Assembly (NCBI GenBank): GCA_002478565.1
Contig: DLPC01000026.1
Location: 310,001 to 374,000, forward strand
Length of the DNA stretch: 64,000 nt
Source of the DNA: Flavobacteriales bacterium UBA7468
Lineage (GTDB): Bacteria; Bacteroidota; Bacteroidia; Flavobacteriales_D; Crocinitomicaceae
Direction: 5' to 3'
Each line of letters begins with the position of its first letter. The stretch's first letter is position 1. The notes under the pieces were generated by a model. It saw only the letters and a program-made list of their open reading frames with translations. It was not told where the DNA came from and searched no databases. Shown here one piece after another: positions 15,586-24,165 of this stretch. Made by a program: the position numbers and the translations under genes.

Positions 15586-16423
15586 GTTGTTTTTTCTTTG
15601 TCGTGTTATAAATGAGGTATATGCCAACCAAAACAAGCGGAATACTGAGTAACTGACCAGTGTTCAACGGGAGGGTGTAGTCTCGGGCGGTTTGGCCCAA
15701 TTTAAAGAATTCGCAAATAATCCTGGAGCCAAAAATCAAGATCAAGAAACTACCAAATACAAAGCCCGGTTGTTGCCATTTCTTCAGCTTCCAGTACAAA
15801 TACAACAAGAGCCAAAAAGAAATAAAATAGCAAATAGCCTCGTAGAGCTGCGCCGGGTGACGAGGTGTTGGGTCGTAAAAACCGGTTGCCTCATTGAAAT
15901 AATACTGGAATTTGAAGGCCCAAGGCACTGTAGTTTCGTAGCCGACCATTTCGTGATTGACTAAATTTCCGAGTCGGATAAAAGTTCCGGCAATCGCAAT
16001 AGGTGCTGCAATGCGGTCTAAAATCCAGATGTAAGGCATTTTGGAAACTTTCTTGGAAAAAATAAATAAAGCAATCAAAATGGCAACAGCAGCTCCATGG
16101 CTGGCCAAGCCCCCTTCCCAAACCTTGATAATATCTCCTGGATGCGATAAATAACCGCGTTCGAATTCCCCGTTTACAAAGCCATCCCAGTATGGTCCGT
16201 AAAAAAATACGTGTCCGAGTCTGGCACCAATAATAGTGGCGAGTACCATGTAAGTGACTAAGCTATCGAGTATTTTGTCTTCAACTTGCTCTGCTTTGAA
16301 CATTTTTCGGATCACAAAATAGCCCATCACAATGCCGGAAACAAAAAGTAAACCGTAAAGATTTGGTGTACGCCAGCCTTCAATGAGTTGTGAGTCAATG
16401 GTCCAGTTGATAAAAAGTGTCAT
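15575..16423 (-). CDS. lgt: Prolipoprotein diacylglyceryl transferase
   Basis: A 282-residue, seven-helix membrane enzyme. The Lgt signature is seen in FIRLGNLVNHEMVGYET (the GRIGNFxNxExxG region), with GARLGHVFFY near residue 67 and HPAQLYEA further on. Lgt transfers diacylglycerol from phosphatidylglycerol to the lipobox cysteine of prelipoproteins, the first step of lipoprotein maturation. It lies 5 bases after trhO's start and overlaps the downstream lipoprotein gene by 11 bases. Confidence 0.95.
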   Translation of the reverse strand: MTLFINWTIDSQLIEGWRTPNLYGLLFVSGIVMGYFVIRKMFKAEQVEDKILDSLVTYMVLATIIGARLGHVFFYGPYWDGFVNGEFERGYLSHPGDIIKVWEGGLASHGAAVAILIALFIFSKKVSKMPYIWILDRIAAPIAIAGTFIRLGNLVNHEMVGYETTVPWAFKFQYYFNEATGFYDPTPRHPAQLYEAICYFISFWLLLYLYWKLKKWQQPGFVFGSFLILIFGSRIICEFFKLGQTARDYTLPLNTGQLLSIPLVLVGIYLIYNTTKKKQHVS

Positions 16424-16428
16424 AGTGC

Positions 16429-17511
16429 TTATTTATTAATGGCTTGTTTGACAAGCGCCTCGGGTTTTTCATTGTGTGCTTGGAAGGGTAGTGCAGTCGA
16501 CCGCCCTTTTTTAAAGATCAGATTGCTTTTATTGCTTCCTTTGCGCAATTCTTTTTGAGCTTCCAATGGCAGATGGATGGTGTCTTTGCAGCTTGTACTG
16601 CAACAGTTTTCCATTTTTGCCTTGCAAGCATCACATTGAATAAATAGCAAGTGACAAGCGTCGTTTGCACAATTTGTATGGGTGTCAGCTGGGGCGCCAC
16701 ATTGATGGCAGACGGCGATAATATCTGGCGTAATGCGTTCTCCACGGCGTTCATCGAAGACAAAGTTTTTACCTATAAATTTATTTTCTAGGCCTTTTTC
16801 TTTGCAGTCATTGGCGTATTTGATGATGCCGCCTTCCAGTTGGTGTACATTTTTGAATCCTTTGTGCTTGAACCAGGCTGAGGCTTTTTCACAGCGCACT
16901 CCACCGGTACAATACATGACAATATTTTTGTCTTCATTGCCCTTGAGTACGGTCTCTTCAATGTATGGCAGGGATTCTCGGAAGGTATCAACGTCCGGTA
17001 AAATGGCACCTTTGAAATGCCCAACTTCCCATTCGTAATGATTTCTAAAGTCTATGAGTAGGGTGTTGGGGTCATTGGTGAGTTGATTAAATGCTTCTGC
17101 ATCTAAGTGAATGCCTTTATTAGTGACATCAAAAGTTTCGTCTGAAAGCCCATCTGCCAATATTTTATGACGCACCTTAATCTTGAGTTTCAAGAATGGA
17201 AATGCTGCCTCTGCATCATCAACCGCAAAGTTGAGTCGGATTCCATTTAAAAAATCGATTTGATAAAGCTCCTCTCTGAACTGACCCAGATGTTCTTTAG
17301 GAACGGCTATTTGGGCATTGATCCCTTCTTTGGCAACATAGGTGCGGCCAACGATGTCAAGTTTTGTCCAATTGAGGTATAGTTCGTTTCTAAACGCTTG
17401 CGGATCTGCAATGTGTGCATATTGGTAAAAAGAAATCGTAATGTATTGATGGCCAATTTCTTGTAGATGTTTCTCTAAAGTGGGCCTATCAAGCGTATTC
17501 CAAAGTTGCAT
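16429..17511 (-). CDS. trhO: tRNA uridine(34) hydroxylase, rhodanese-domain protein TrhO (YceA)
   Basis: A 360-residue YceA-type protein: an N-terminal acylphosphatase-like domain (YVAKEGINAQIAVP), a central rhodanese domain with the active-site loop CTGGVRCEKAS (Cys201), and a C-terminal Cys-rich segment (CHQCGAP, CDACKAKMENCC) that probably binds zinc. Family members form 5-hydroxyuridine at position 34 of tRNAs using oxygen. It sits between dapD (24 bases upstream) and lgt (5 bases downstream) on the same strand. Confidence 0.92.
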   Translation of the reverse strand: MQLWNTLDRPTLEKHLQEIGHQYITISFYQYAHIADPQAFRNELYLNWTKLDIVGRTYVAKEGINAQIAVPKEHLGQFREELYQIDFLNGIRLNFAVDDAEAAFPFLKLKIKVRHKILADGLSDETFDVTNKGIHLDAEAFNQLTNDPNTLLIDFRNHYEWEVGHFKGAILPDVDTFRESLPYIEETVLKGNEDKNIVMYCTGGVRCEKASAWFKHKGFKNVHQLEGGIIKYANDCKEKGLENKFIGKNFVFDERRGERITPDIIAVCHQCGAPADTHTNCANDACHLLFIQCDACKAKMENCCSTSCKDTIHLPLEAQKELRKGSNKSNLIFKKGRSTALPFQAHNEKPEALVKQAINK

Positions 17512-17535
17512 ATTTTGGTAATTGACGAATTGATA

Positions 17536-18345
17536 CTAAACCGCTACATTGTGCTCGCGAAGGGCGTCGTTGAGCGAGGTTTTTAAATCGGTCGAGGCCT
17601 TGCGCTTACCGATGATGAGTGCGCACGGAACTTGGTAGTCTCCGGCAGCAAAGGATTTTGTGTAGGATCCTGGGATGACCACAGATCTTTCGGGCACGTA
17701 TCCTTGATGTTCGATTGGCTCAGGGCCACTTACATCAATGATTTTTGTAGACTTTGTTAATACAACATTTGCGCCCAATACAGCTTCTTTTCCAACGCGA
17801 ACACCTTCCACAACAATACAACGCGAACCTATGAATGCGCCATCTTCGATGACTACAGGTGCAGCTTGCAAGGGTTCAAGCACACCTCCAATACCTACAC
17901 CACCACTTAGATGAACATCTTTACCAATTTGGGCACAGCTGCCCACAGTTGCCCAAGTATCTACCATTGTGTTGCTGTCCACATAAGCGCCAATATTGAC
18001 GTAAGAGGGCATCATGATGACGCCAGGAGCAATAAAAGCACCATAGCGAGCCACGGCGTGTGGAACTACTCGGACGCCAAGTTCTTTGTAATTGCGTTTG
18101 AGCGCCATTTTATCGTGGAATTCAAAAGGACCAACTTCAATTGTTTCCATCTGACGAATTGGAAAATACATGACAACCGCTTTTTTGACCCATTCATTGA
18201 CTTGCCAGCTGCCATCTTCAAGGGGTTCAGCTACACGGAGTAAACCTTTATCAAGATCTTCGATTACTTTTTCAATAGCGGCAATAGTAGTGCTGTCAGC
18301 TAATAAACTACGGTCTTCCCATGCCGCTTCAATTTGTTGTCTCAT
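17536..18345 (-). CDS. dapD: 2,3,4,5-tetrahydropyridine-2,6-dicarboxylate N-succinyltransferase
   Basis: A 269-residue trimeric left-handed beta-helix acyltransferase of normal DapD length. Hexapeptide-repeat segments include PGVIMMPSYVNIGAYV, VDTWATVGSCAQIGKDVHLS and GVGIGGVLEPLQAAPVVIED. It succinylates tetrahydrodipicolinate in the succinylase branch of diaminopimelate/lysine synthesis, supplying peptidoglycan precursors. The start overlaps the upstream transporter gene by 17 bases, implying translational coupling. Confidence 0.95.
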   Translation of the reverse strand: MRQQIEAAWEDRSLLADSTTIAAIEKVIEDLDKGLLRVAEPLEDGSWQVNEWVKKAVVMYFPIRQMETIEVGPFEFHDKMALKRNYKELGVRVVPHAVARYGAFIAPGVIMMPSYVNIGAYVDSNTMVDTWATVGSCAQIGKDVHLSGGVGIGGVLEPLQAAPVVIEDGAFIGSRCIVVEGVRVGKEAVLGANVVLTKSTKIIDVSGPEPIEHQGYVPERSVVIPGSYTKSFAAGDYQVPCALIIGKRKASTDLKTSLNDALREHNVAV

Positions 18346-19657
18346 TTGAAACCTTTTGTTTTGGAATTAAAATTAATAAGATCAAGCCTAGGACAAAAAA
18401 CACGACCAAAGCAAGAATTGAAGTGCGAATATCTAAAAAGCCCTCGATCAGTCCAAAAGTAAGAGTCCCTATAGCGAGCCCTATTTTTTCAGCAAGATCA
18501 TAAAAGCTAAAATAAGAGGTGAGGTCTTTGGTTTCTGGTAATAATTTGGAGTAGGTTGAGCGCGAAAGTGATTGAATGCCTCCCATTACCATCCCAACAC
18601 CGGCAGCAGCAATGTAAAACTGCCATGGGTACCAAACGAACTGATAGACATATATACAGAGTAAGATCCAGATCACGATGGAAATGCCCAGCGCTTTGAA
18701 GTTGCCAATTTTCTTGGACACAAACGACATCAAATAGGCGCCTGCAATACCGATAAATTGAATGATTAAAATAGATAATATGAGATCCTGCTGTTTGATG
18801 CCTATGACCTCTTTATTTGCAAAAGCTACTGCCATTACCATGATGGTTTGCACCGCCATGTTGAACATGAAATAGGAACCGAGATACCCTTTTAGCGTTT
18901 TATTTTGTCGGATTTGCTTCCAAACCTGAAAGACCTCTTTGTAGCCTGAGGAAATCAAATTCTTTTGATCTGTTTTTGTGGCTATTGTTTTCGGTAAGCG
19001 CGAGAAAGAAAAAGTAGCAAAGGAAATCCACCATAAACTGACAAGCGGAAAAGCCCATTTGATAGGAATTACTTTTGTAAATACGGTCAATACTAAAATA
19101 ATAATTAAGAGCGTGGAACTACCGAGATAGCCCATAGAGTAACCTCGGGCGGATACTTTGTCGTGGTCTGCAGGCTCGGCAATATCTGGTAAATAAGCGT
19201 TGTAGTAAACCAGGCTGGCCCAAAAACCAATGGATCCAAAAAATAAAGGCAAGATACTCCAGTTGATGACAAAAGGGGAGAGGCCCTCGGCACCTTTGGG
19301 TGGTGCATTGAAAAAATAGAGCAAACCGCTTGCTGCTGCGCCAAGATAGCAGAAAAATTGCATGAACAATTTGCGCTTTCCGCCCGCATCTGCAATCCCA
19401 GATAATAAGGGTGAAATGAGCGCTACAATGATGTAGGACAAACAAATGACATAAGCATAGAATTCAGTGTTGTGAAATTCTCTGCCAAAGAAAGATACGG
19501 TATCGTAAACAGTTTGTCCAGCTTCATTTTTGACACTTGTCTTGGTTTCAAACAAGATAGGAAAGATAGCCGAGCTGATGATCAACGGATAGACAGAGTT
19601 GGCCCAATCATAAAATACCCAACCTGTGATGATGCGTTTGTTCCCTTTTTCCAACAT
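18329..19657 (-). CDS. MFS transporter, UMF1 (Atg22-like) family
   Basis: A 442-residue, roughly 12-helix transporter. The N-terminal GWVFYDWANSVYPLIISSAIFP is typical of UMF1/Atg22-like permeases, with LSGIADAGGKRKLFM as the loop 2-3 MFS motif. Yeast Atg22 exports amino acids from the vacuole; the bacterial substrate is unknown. The 17-base overlap with dapD and the nearby dehydrogenase would fit an amino-acid-related substrate, but this is only contextual. Confidence 0.85.
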   Translation of the reverse strand: MLEKGNKRIITGWVFYDWANSVYPLIISSAIFPILFETKTSVKNEAGQTVYDTVSFFGREFHNTEFYAYVICLSYIIVALISPLLSGIADAGGKRKLFMQFFCYLGAAASGLLYFFNAPPKGAEGLSPFVINWSILPLFFGSIGFWASLVYYNAYLPDIAEPADHDKVSARGYSMGYLGSSTLLIIILVLTVFTKVIPIKWAFPLVSLWWISFATFSFSRLPKTIATKTDQKNLISSGYKEVFQVWKQIRQNKTLKGYLGSYFMFNMAVQTIMVMAVAFANKEVIGIKQQDLILSILIIQFIGIAGAYLMSFVSKKIGNFKALGISIVIWILLCIYVYQFVWYPWQFYIAAAGVGMVMGGIQSLSRSTYSKLLPETKDLTSYFSFYDLAEKIGLAIGTLTFGLIEGFLDIRTSILALVVFFVLGLILLILIPKQKVSNETTN

Positions 19658-19680
19658 ATTTCAAATTTAGGGAAATATCC

Positions 19681-20235
19681 TTAGGATTTGATTTCAAGTT
19701 GATATTTCAGTAAAAGCCCACTTAGCTGGTATGCAGCTATTTTCATACCTTTCACCTGATTGCGTTCTGGTGAAAGTATCAGGTTTTGACAACCTCTGAA
19801 GTCTGCTTTACGGAGATCTGAATTTTCGAATATGGCACCTGTTAAAATGCACTCTTTGAAAGCAAGGCCTGAGGCTTTCACCTCTGTGAAATCTACCTCG
19901 GTGAGGTCACAGTGTTCAAAACAACATTGTTGTAAGTTGCATTGGTAAAAGGTGGCGTGCCTGAGTAAACAATTTGTAAAACGACATTCAAAACCGAATG
20001 GATTCGCTGCCTCAAATAGGATTCCTTGAAGTTTACAATTTTGAAAATCAACTTCTTGGAAAGCGCATCCGGTAACAGACAAATTAGATAAGTCGCAATC
20101 GAGAAAACTACAACCAATAAATTTGGCGCCTTTGATTGAGACTCCTTTGAAATCTAGCCCGGAAAACTGGCAATTCTCGTAGGTGCCAATTGCCCAATTA
20201 TCAATTTTGTCAATATGTTGATCAAAGAAATTCAA
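19681..20235 (-). CDS. Pentapeptide-repeat protein with Qnr-like C-terminus
   Basis: A 184-residue protein built almost wholly of pentapeptide repeats (for example FIGCSFLDCDLSN, FTNCLLRHATFYQC, FENSDLRKADFRGC), predicting a right-handed quadrilateral beta-helix. The C-terminal segment NQVKGMKIAAYQLSGLLLKY resembles the capping and dimerisation helix of Qnr/MfpA-type DNA mimics that protect gyrase from fluoroquinolones. It is a little shorter than Qnr (about 215), and no drug-resistance role is shown. It follows the dehydrogenase-like gene by 7 bases and is likely in the same operon. Confidence 0.85.
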   Translation of the reverse strand: MNFFDQHIDKIDNWAIGTYENCQFSGLDFKGVSIKGAKFIGCSFLDCDLSNLSVTGCAFQEVDFQNCKLQGILFEAANPFGFECRFTNCLLRHATFYQCNLQQCCFEHCDLTEVDFTEVKASGLAFKECILTGAIFENSDLRKADFRGCQNLILSPERNQVKGMKIAAYQLSGLLLKYQLEIKS

Positions 20236-20242
20236 ATCAATA

Positions 20243-21457
20243 CTATGCGTTCAAATAATCGGTTAAATACAGAAATGGTTCGTTGAGCTTGCCTTCAAAG
20301 GTGGTTTCTGTGGCTCTGTAAATGACCTGATCAGGATCCTCGTTTAAAAGTGGTGGAAATACATTTTTTAACAATTGTTTTCCAAAATCGATGGAGGCAT
20401 CTTTGGGTAGCTCGCAGGGTAGATTATCTACGGCCATAACAGTAATCGCATCCGCTTGGTCAAAAGGTACCTCAGCGCCTGTTTGCGGATTGTAGCCATA
20501 AAAGGAATCGCCAATTTTACTTGGTCTAATGGTGCATGCAACCGGGCCAGCGATGTCGCAAGAAATATCGGCTACGAGCTTGATGCGATTGTCTGGCGAA
20601 CGCAGCATCTCTTGCGTGAGAATAAGTGGTGATTTCGAGGACCAAAAATGACATGGAATATACATGTCGCTCTGTTGAGCATAGTTTCCAAAAACACTTT
20701 GGTATCTCTCAGGATTTGCATAAAATTCGCCTTTATCAAACCCACCATCTGCGCTTCTTTTGAAATAGTCGTGTGTATCTAGGTGCGTGTATACAGGCTC
20801 ATCAAAAGTTTCTTTAAGATAGGCCTCGGGGCTTACTTCTTTGATCGGGAGTAGGGCAATGATTTCTCTTGCTCCGTGACCAACTTTACCAAAACCAGTT
20901 AAAACGCAGCGGAAATTGTCGGGTAGCTTTACCTTCTGGAGTTCTTGCTCCACTTCTTTGCGGTCATTGCACAAATGTGCCGGCTTCAAACAGTATGAAT
21001 TTTGTTGAAGACCTAATGTTAAAAAGGCATTGTAGGCCCCTACAATGCCCGCATAACGACCAAAGCCAATAATGCGTTTGTTTTGCTTGTCTTTGAGCAC
21101 CTCGTAGTCAATGAGTCTGATTTTTTTATCAAGTATCTCTTGAAGTAAAGCGCGGTTATAGGGCTGTTTTTTAATGGTATGTGAAAAAAACAAATAGGTC
21201 TTGTTGGGTATAAGCTGATCCTTCGGGACTTCTTTTACCCCGAGTAAGATGTCGCAATGGCTGAGGTCTTCTTGTACGGTAATGCCTTGTGCCTGATAAG
21301 CATCATCAGCAAAACAACGTATAGGGCTATTTTGAACAGTGACTTTGACTTGTGGATAAGTGTCTTGAAGTTGCTTACACTGTTCAGGGCTCAGTGGAAC
21401 TCTGAAATCTGGGGGTGTCTTGCCTTCGCGAATGATTCCGATGTTGATGATGGGCAT
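20243..21457 (-). CDS. Alanine dehydrogenase/lysine-forming saccharopine dehydrogenase-like oxidoreductase
   Basis: A 404-residue protein of the AlaDH/PNT superfamily. The N-terminal part (REGKTPPDFRVPLSPEQC, LFFSHTIKKQPYNRALL) and GFGRYAGIVGAYNAFL match the group of alanine dehydrogenases, transhydrogenase alpha subunits and fungal-type (Lys1) saccharopine dehydrogenases. The nucleotide-binding loop is GFGKVGHGAREI, and DNLPCELPKDAS is typical of Lys1-like members. The reaction is likely NAD(P)-dependent interconversion of an amino acid and its keto form; the substrate is not certain. It is 9 bases downstream of the KdsC-like gene in a five-gene strand run. Confidence 0.82.
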   Translation of the reverse strand: MPIINIGIIREGKTPPDFRVPLSPEQCKQLQDTYPQVKVTVQNSPIRCFADDAYQAQGITVQEDLSHCDILLGVKEVPKDQLIPNKTYLFFSHTIKKQPYNRALLQEILDKKIRLIDYEVLKDKQNKRIIGFGRYAGIVGAYNAFLTLGLQQNSYCLKPAHLCNDRKEVEQELQKVKLPDNFRCVLTGFGKVGHGAREIIALLPIKEVSPEAYLKETFDEPVYTHLDTHDYFKRSADGGFDKGEFYANPERYQSVFGNYAQQSDMYIPCHFWSSKSPLILTQEMLRSPDNRIKLVADISCDIAGPVACTIRPSKIGDSFYGYNPQTGAEVPFDQADAITVMAVDNLPCELPKDASIDFGKQLLKNVFPPLLNEDPDQVIYRATETTFEGKLNEPFLYLTDYLNA

Positions 21458-21466
21458 TTGTAAGGA

Positions 21467-22132
21467 TTAAAAGAGATAGTTGTCTATGAATTCTCTGACA
21501 CAAGCATCTCCGCCTTTTTTAGTTAAGATGATATCTGCTATGCTTTTTATGGCGGGTACTGCAGAGGCAGGGCAAACTGCAAGCCCAACAGCTTCCATCA
21601 CTTTGAGGTCGTTGCGGTCGTCACCAATGAAAGCAATCTCGTTCATTTTGAGGCCAAGTTCAGCGCACCAAGACTCTAAAACGCTCAATTTTGAATCTTG
21701 CCCCACGTAGACATGTGATATTCCGAGTAGTTGAGCGCGGTCTTGCACCATGTGCTCCGTGAAACCAGAGGAGATGATACCAAGTTGTAATTTTTTTGTT
21801 TTACTCAGCTCGAGTAATGCAAGGCCATCGTGGGTGTGGTAGCGCTTCATTTGATCGCCTTTCTCACTAACATACATGCCGCCATCGGTTAGTACACCAT
21901 CTACGTCTAAGATGAGCATACGGATGTCTTTGATTTTAGCATCTAGTACGGACCTTTGGTAGAGCGGTTTGAATAAAAGTGCTTGCAAGTCAAGTTCATA
22001 TTCTTCACAAATTGCTTCGAGGTCATAGAGCGACAACTCTTGCACATGATCTACATCGAGGTCAGCTAAGAAATCGTCAAATTGGATACCGTGTTTTTGG
22101 CAAAGACCTTTAATATTTAATTCAAGTAGCAT
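21467..22132 (-). CDS. KdsC-type HAD phosphatase with an N-terminal HTH-like domain
   Basis: A 221-residue protein. Residues about 68-221 form a KdsC-like HAD phosphatase with the nucleophile motif LDVDGVLTDGG (Asp76, Asp78), IISSGFTEHMV, and the GDDRNDLKVM and KKGGDACVREF motifs. KdsC hydrolyses Kdo-8-phosphate; related enzymes act on other 3-deoxy-ulosonate phosphates. The first 58 or so residues are extra relative to stand-alone KdsC and resemble a diverged XRE helix-turn-helix (ending in YDLEAICEEYELDLQALLF). The gene lies 2 bases after the DAHP synthase, so a 3-deoxy-aldulosonate phosphate made there is a plausible substrate. Confidence 0.85.
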   Translation of the reverse strand: MLLELNIKGLCQKHGIQFDDFLADLDVDHVQELSLYDLEAICEEYELDLQALLFKPLYQRSVLDAKIKDIRMLILDVDGVLTDGGMYVSEKGDQMKRYHTHDGLALLELSKTKKLQLGIISSGFTEHMVQDRAQLLGISHVYVGQDSKLSVLESWCAELGLKMNEIAFIGDDRNDLKVMEAVGLAVCPASAVPAIKSIADIILTKKGGDACVREFIDNYLF

Positions 22133-22134
22133 AT

Positions 22135-23130
22135 TTAAACAATTTGATATCCAATACTTTGAGCAACTTTTTGAAGGTCGTCTTTAAGTGTTTTAAATTC
22201 ATCGTAATTGAGTTGTTGAGAGGCATCTGATTTGGCAACTTTCGGATTTGGATGCGCTTCAATCAAGAGGCCATCAATGCCCATTGCAACACAAGCACGT
22301 GCCAATGGGTTGACGCCATAAGCATAACCCATGGCATGCGAAGGGTCCAGTACGATTGGTAAATTACAGTGTTCTTGTAACCAAGCCACCCCACAAAGAT
22401 CAAGCGTAAAGCGTGTTCCTGTTTCGAAGGTGCGAATGCCGCGTTCGCAAAGCACTACATTTTCGTTGCCACCTGAAAGTACGAATTCTGCTGCTTGAAC
22501 AAATTCCTGTAGGGTAGTACCGAAGCCTCTTTTGATCAAGACTGGCTTTTTAATTTTTGAACAGGCTCTTAAGATGCCTTGGTCATACATGGCTTTGGCT
22601 CCCACTTGAATGATATCTGTGTGTTCGATTATTTCCTGTATGTGGGTAGCATCACGCGCTTCGGTGATGACGCTCAGGCCATATTCCTGACGCATTTTTG
22701 CGAGTAACTCAAGGCCTTCAAGGCCCAAGCCTTGAAAAGAATAGGGGCTGGTTCTTGGTTTATAGCATCCCCCGCGAAGTGTGGTAAGGCCCATTGAAGT
22801 AAGTAATTGCGCAGCGCTTCTGATTTGTTCTTCAGATTCAACGGAACAAGGCCCACCAATGAGGATAGTATTGTTGGTTTGTCCTCCTATGCTCACTTTA
22901 CCAAAAGATACCTCGCGTTTTTCGACCTGGAATTTTTTTGATGCCAATTGGATATCATTGCTAAAAACCCAATGTTGAGCGGTATGGTTATCTAGATAAT
23001 CAGGAACCTCTTTGAGGTTACTTCCGGTGATCAAGTAGGTTTTGCCTAAGTAATCAATTTGAAAGGCTTTGGCCTTTGCGGCTAAATCTGCAGCCATGTT
23101 GGCTGAACTTTGTTTGATTTCAATGATCAT
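22135..23130 (-). CDS. aroF: 3-deoxy-7-phosphoheptulonate (DAHP) synthase, type I-beta
   Basis: A 331-residue type I-beta DAHP synthase: an N-terminal ferredoxin-like region (about 1-75) and a TIM barrel with the metal-ligand motif GGPCSVES, the erythrose-4-phosphate signature CYKPRTSPYSFQG, KRGFGTTLQEF, LCERGIRTFE and LDPSHAMG. It condenses phosphoenolpyruvate and erythrose 4-phosphate as the first step of the shikimate pathway. KPRTS favours DAHP over Kdo-8-P synthase, which usually has KANRS/T. The start overlaps the epimerase-CBS gene by 4 bases, and the KdsC-like gene follows 2 bases later. It has no chorismate mutase domain. Confidence 0.9.
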   Translation of the reverse strand: MIIEIKQSSANMAADLAAKAKAFQIDYLGKTYLITGSNLKEVPDYLDNHTAQHWVFSNDIQLASKKFQVEKREVSFGKVSIGGQTNNTILIGGPCSVESEEQIRSAAQLLTSMGLTTLRGGCYKPRTSPYSFQGLGLEGLELLAKMRQEYGLSVITEARDATHIQEIIEHTDIIQVGAKAMYDQGILRACSKIKKPVLIKRGFGTTLQEFVQAAEFVLSGGNENVVLCERGIRTFETGTRFTLDLCGVAWLQEHCNLPIVLDPSHAMGYAYGVNPLARACVAMGIDGLLIEAHPNPKVAKSDASQQLNYDEFKTLKDDLQKVAQSIGYQIV

Positions 23131-24140
23131 ATTTCTGCTTTGATCAGGTTGGTGAATTGTACAATACCCTTAAGTTGCTGTGCAGTATCGATTACTGGTA
23201 AATAGAGCACGGCAAAGGGGCTATTTTTAATAAGTTGCAAGAGTTCAATTACTGTTGCATTTTCATTGATGCAAATAGGGTTTTCGTTGATGAGGTCTTG
23301 TGCCTTTAGATCATTTAATTGGCCTTGGTTTTTAAGTTGCCTTAACAGGGCCTTTCGGATATCAGCACTTGAAACCATGCCAATCAGTTTGTTAGCAGCA
23401 TCAATGGCCATTGCAACACCCATTTGACCGTCTTCAACGGTTTGCAGCACATGTTGTAGTTCGAGCTGGTCTATGCAAAACTTTGGTGTTTCGTGTAGTG
23501 GAATCATGAAGTCGGCTACCTTATAGGAAGAGCCAATGCTGCGTTGAGTGAGGTTCATGAGGGCATTTCCAACACTCGCTTCTTTAAAAAGATATGAGCC
23601 AGAAACAGCCGTACTCACGCCCATTTGTCTAAGAATGAACGAAACTTCCGGATTTACTCCACCATCAACATGAATAGACTTATTGGGGTAGCGTTTTCTA
23701 AAAGTTCTGATTTTCTCAAAATTCAGGTGGTCAAAAACCCCTCCTGATTGTCCTGGTATGGTGGCCATGATCAAAATAAAGTCAAAATCAGGGTAAGCGT
23801 CAAAGATGTCAATGGAGCTAGGCGTGATGACTGAAATGCCTTTTTTTCCTTTGATTTCTTTTGGTATTTGTAATGGTTTTTGCAGCGGCTCTGCTTGAAA
23901 TGTCAGGTATTCTACCGGATGCTCGAGTAAGTAGGGGTAGAATTTTTCTGGATCGGAGGTGATGATGTGCAAATCAAGTGGCAGCTTGCAAAGTGATCTT
24001 ATTTTTTGAATGTCTTCAAAAACAGCAAGGTTGTCGTTGCAATCGATGTGAAGGAGATCTACTTGATGCGCATGAAGATCGGCAATTACGGCTTCTAGAG
24101 GGCGAGTTGCGTCTGAATAAATGGAAGCTGAAATCTTCAT
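23127..24140 (-). CDS. Ribulose-phosphate 3-epimerase domain fused to a CBS-domain pair
   Basis: A 337-residue fusion. Residues 1-190 are a ribulose-phosphate 3-epimerase barrel that keeps the catalytic and metal residues: Ser9, His31 and Asp33 (LHID), His58 (LDLHII) and Asp159 (HVDGG). The phosphate-loop region IPGQSGG replaces the usual NPGFGGQ. Residues about 206-337 are two CBS modules (VADFMIPLHETPK; GIVQFTNLIKAEI) that resemble those of KdsD arabinose-5-phosphate isomerases. CBS pairs usually bind adenine nucleotides, so allosteric control is likely (inference). It is coupled by a 4-base overlap to DAHP synthase and starts 16 bases after the SRP RNA. Confidence 0.85.
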   Translation of the reverse strand: MKISASIYSDATRPLEAVIADLHAHQVDLLHIDCNDNLAVFEDIQKIRSLCKLPLDLHIITSDPEKFYPYLLEHPVEYLTFQAEPLQKPLQIPKEIKGKKGISVITPSSIDIFDAYPDFDFILIMATIPGQSGGVFDHLNFEKIRTFRKRYPNKSIHVDGGVNPEVSFILRQMGVSTAVSGSYLFKEASVGNALMNLTQRSIGSSYKVADFMIPLHETPKFCIDQLELQHVLQTVEDGQMGVAMAIDAANKLIGMVSSADIRKALLRQLKNQGQLNDLKAQDLINENPICINENATVIELLQLIKNSPFAVLYLPVIDTAQQLKGIVQFTNLIKAEI

Positions 24141-24147
24141 GAGACTG

Positions 24148-24165
24148 AAAAAAAGATGGGGTAAG
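24148..24165 (-). terminator. Likely intrinsic terminator formed by the SRP RNA 3' end
   Basis: On the minus strand the CTTACCCC arm of the SRP RNA closing helix is followed by ATC and a run of seven T. The RNA's own helix plus the T run make a Rho-independent terminator that ends 8 bases before the epimerase-CBS ATG at 24140. Confidence 0.6.

Noticed and set aside
22135..23130. Reading the synthase as Kdo-8-phosphate synthase (KdsA)
   Set aside because: The KPRTSPYSFQG and GIRTFE signatures with the N-terminal ferredoxin-like region match type I-beta DAHP synthase.
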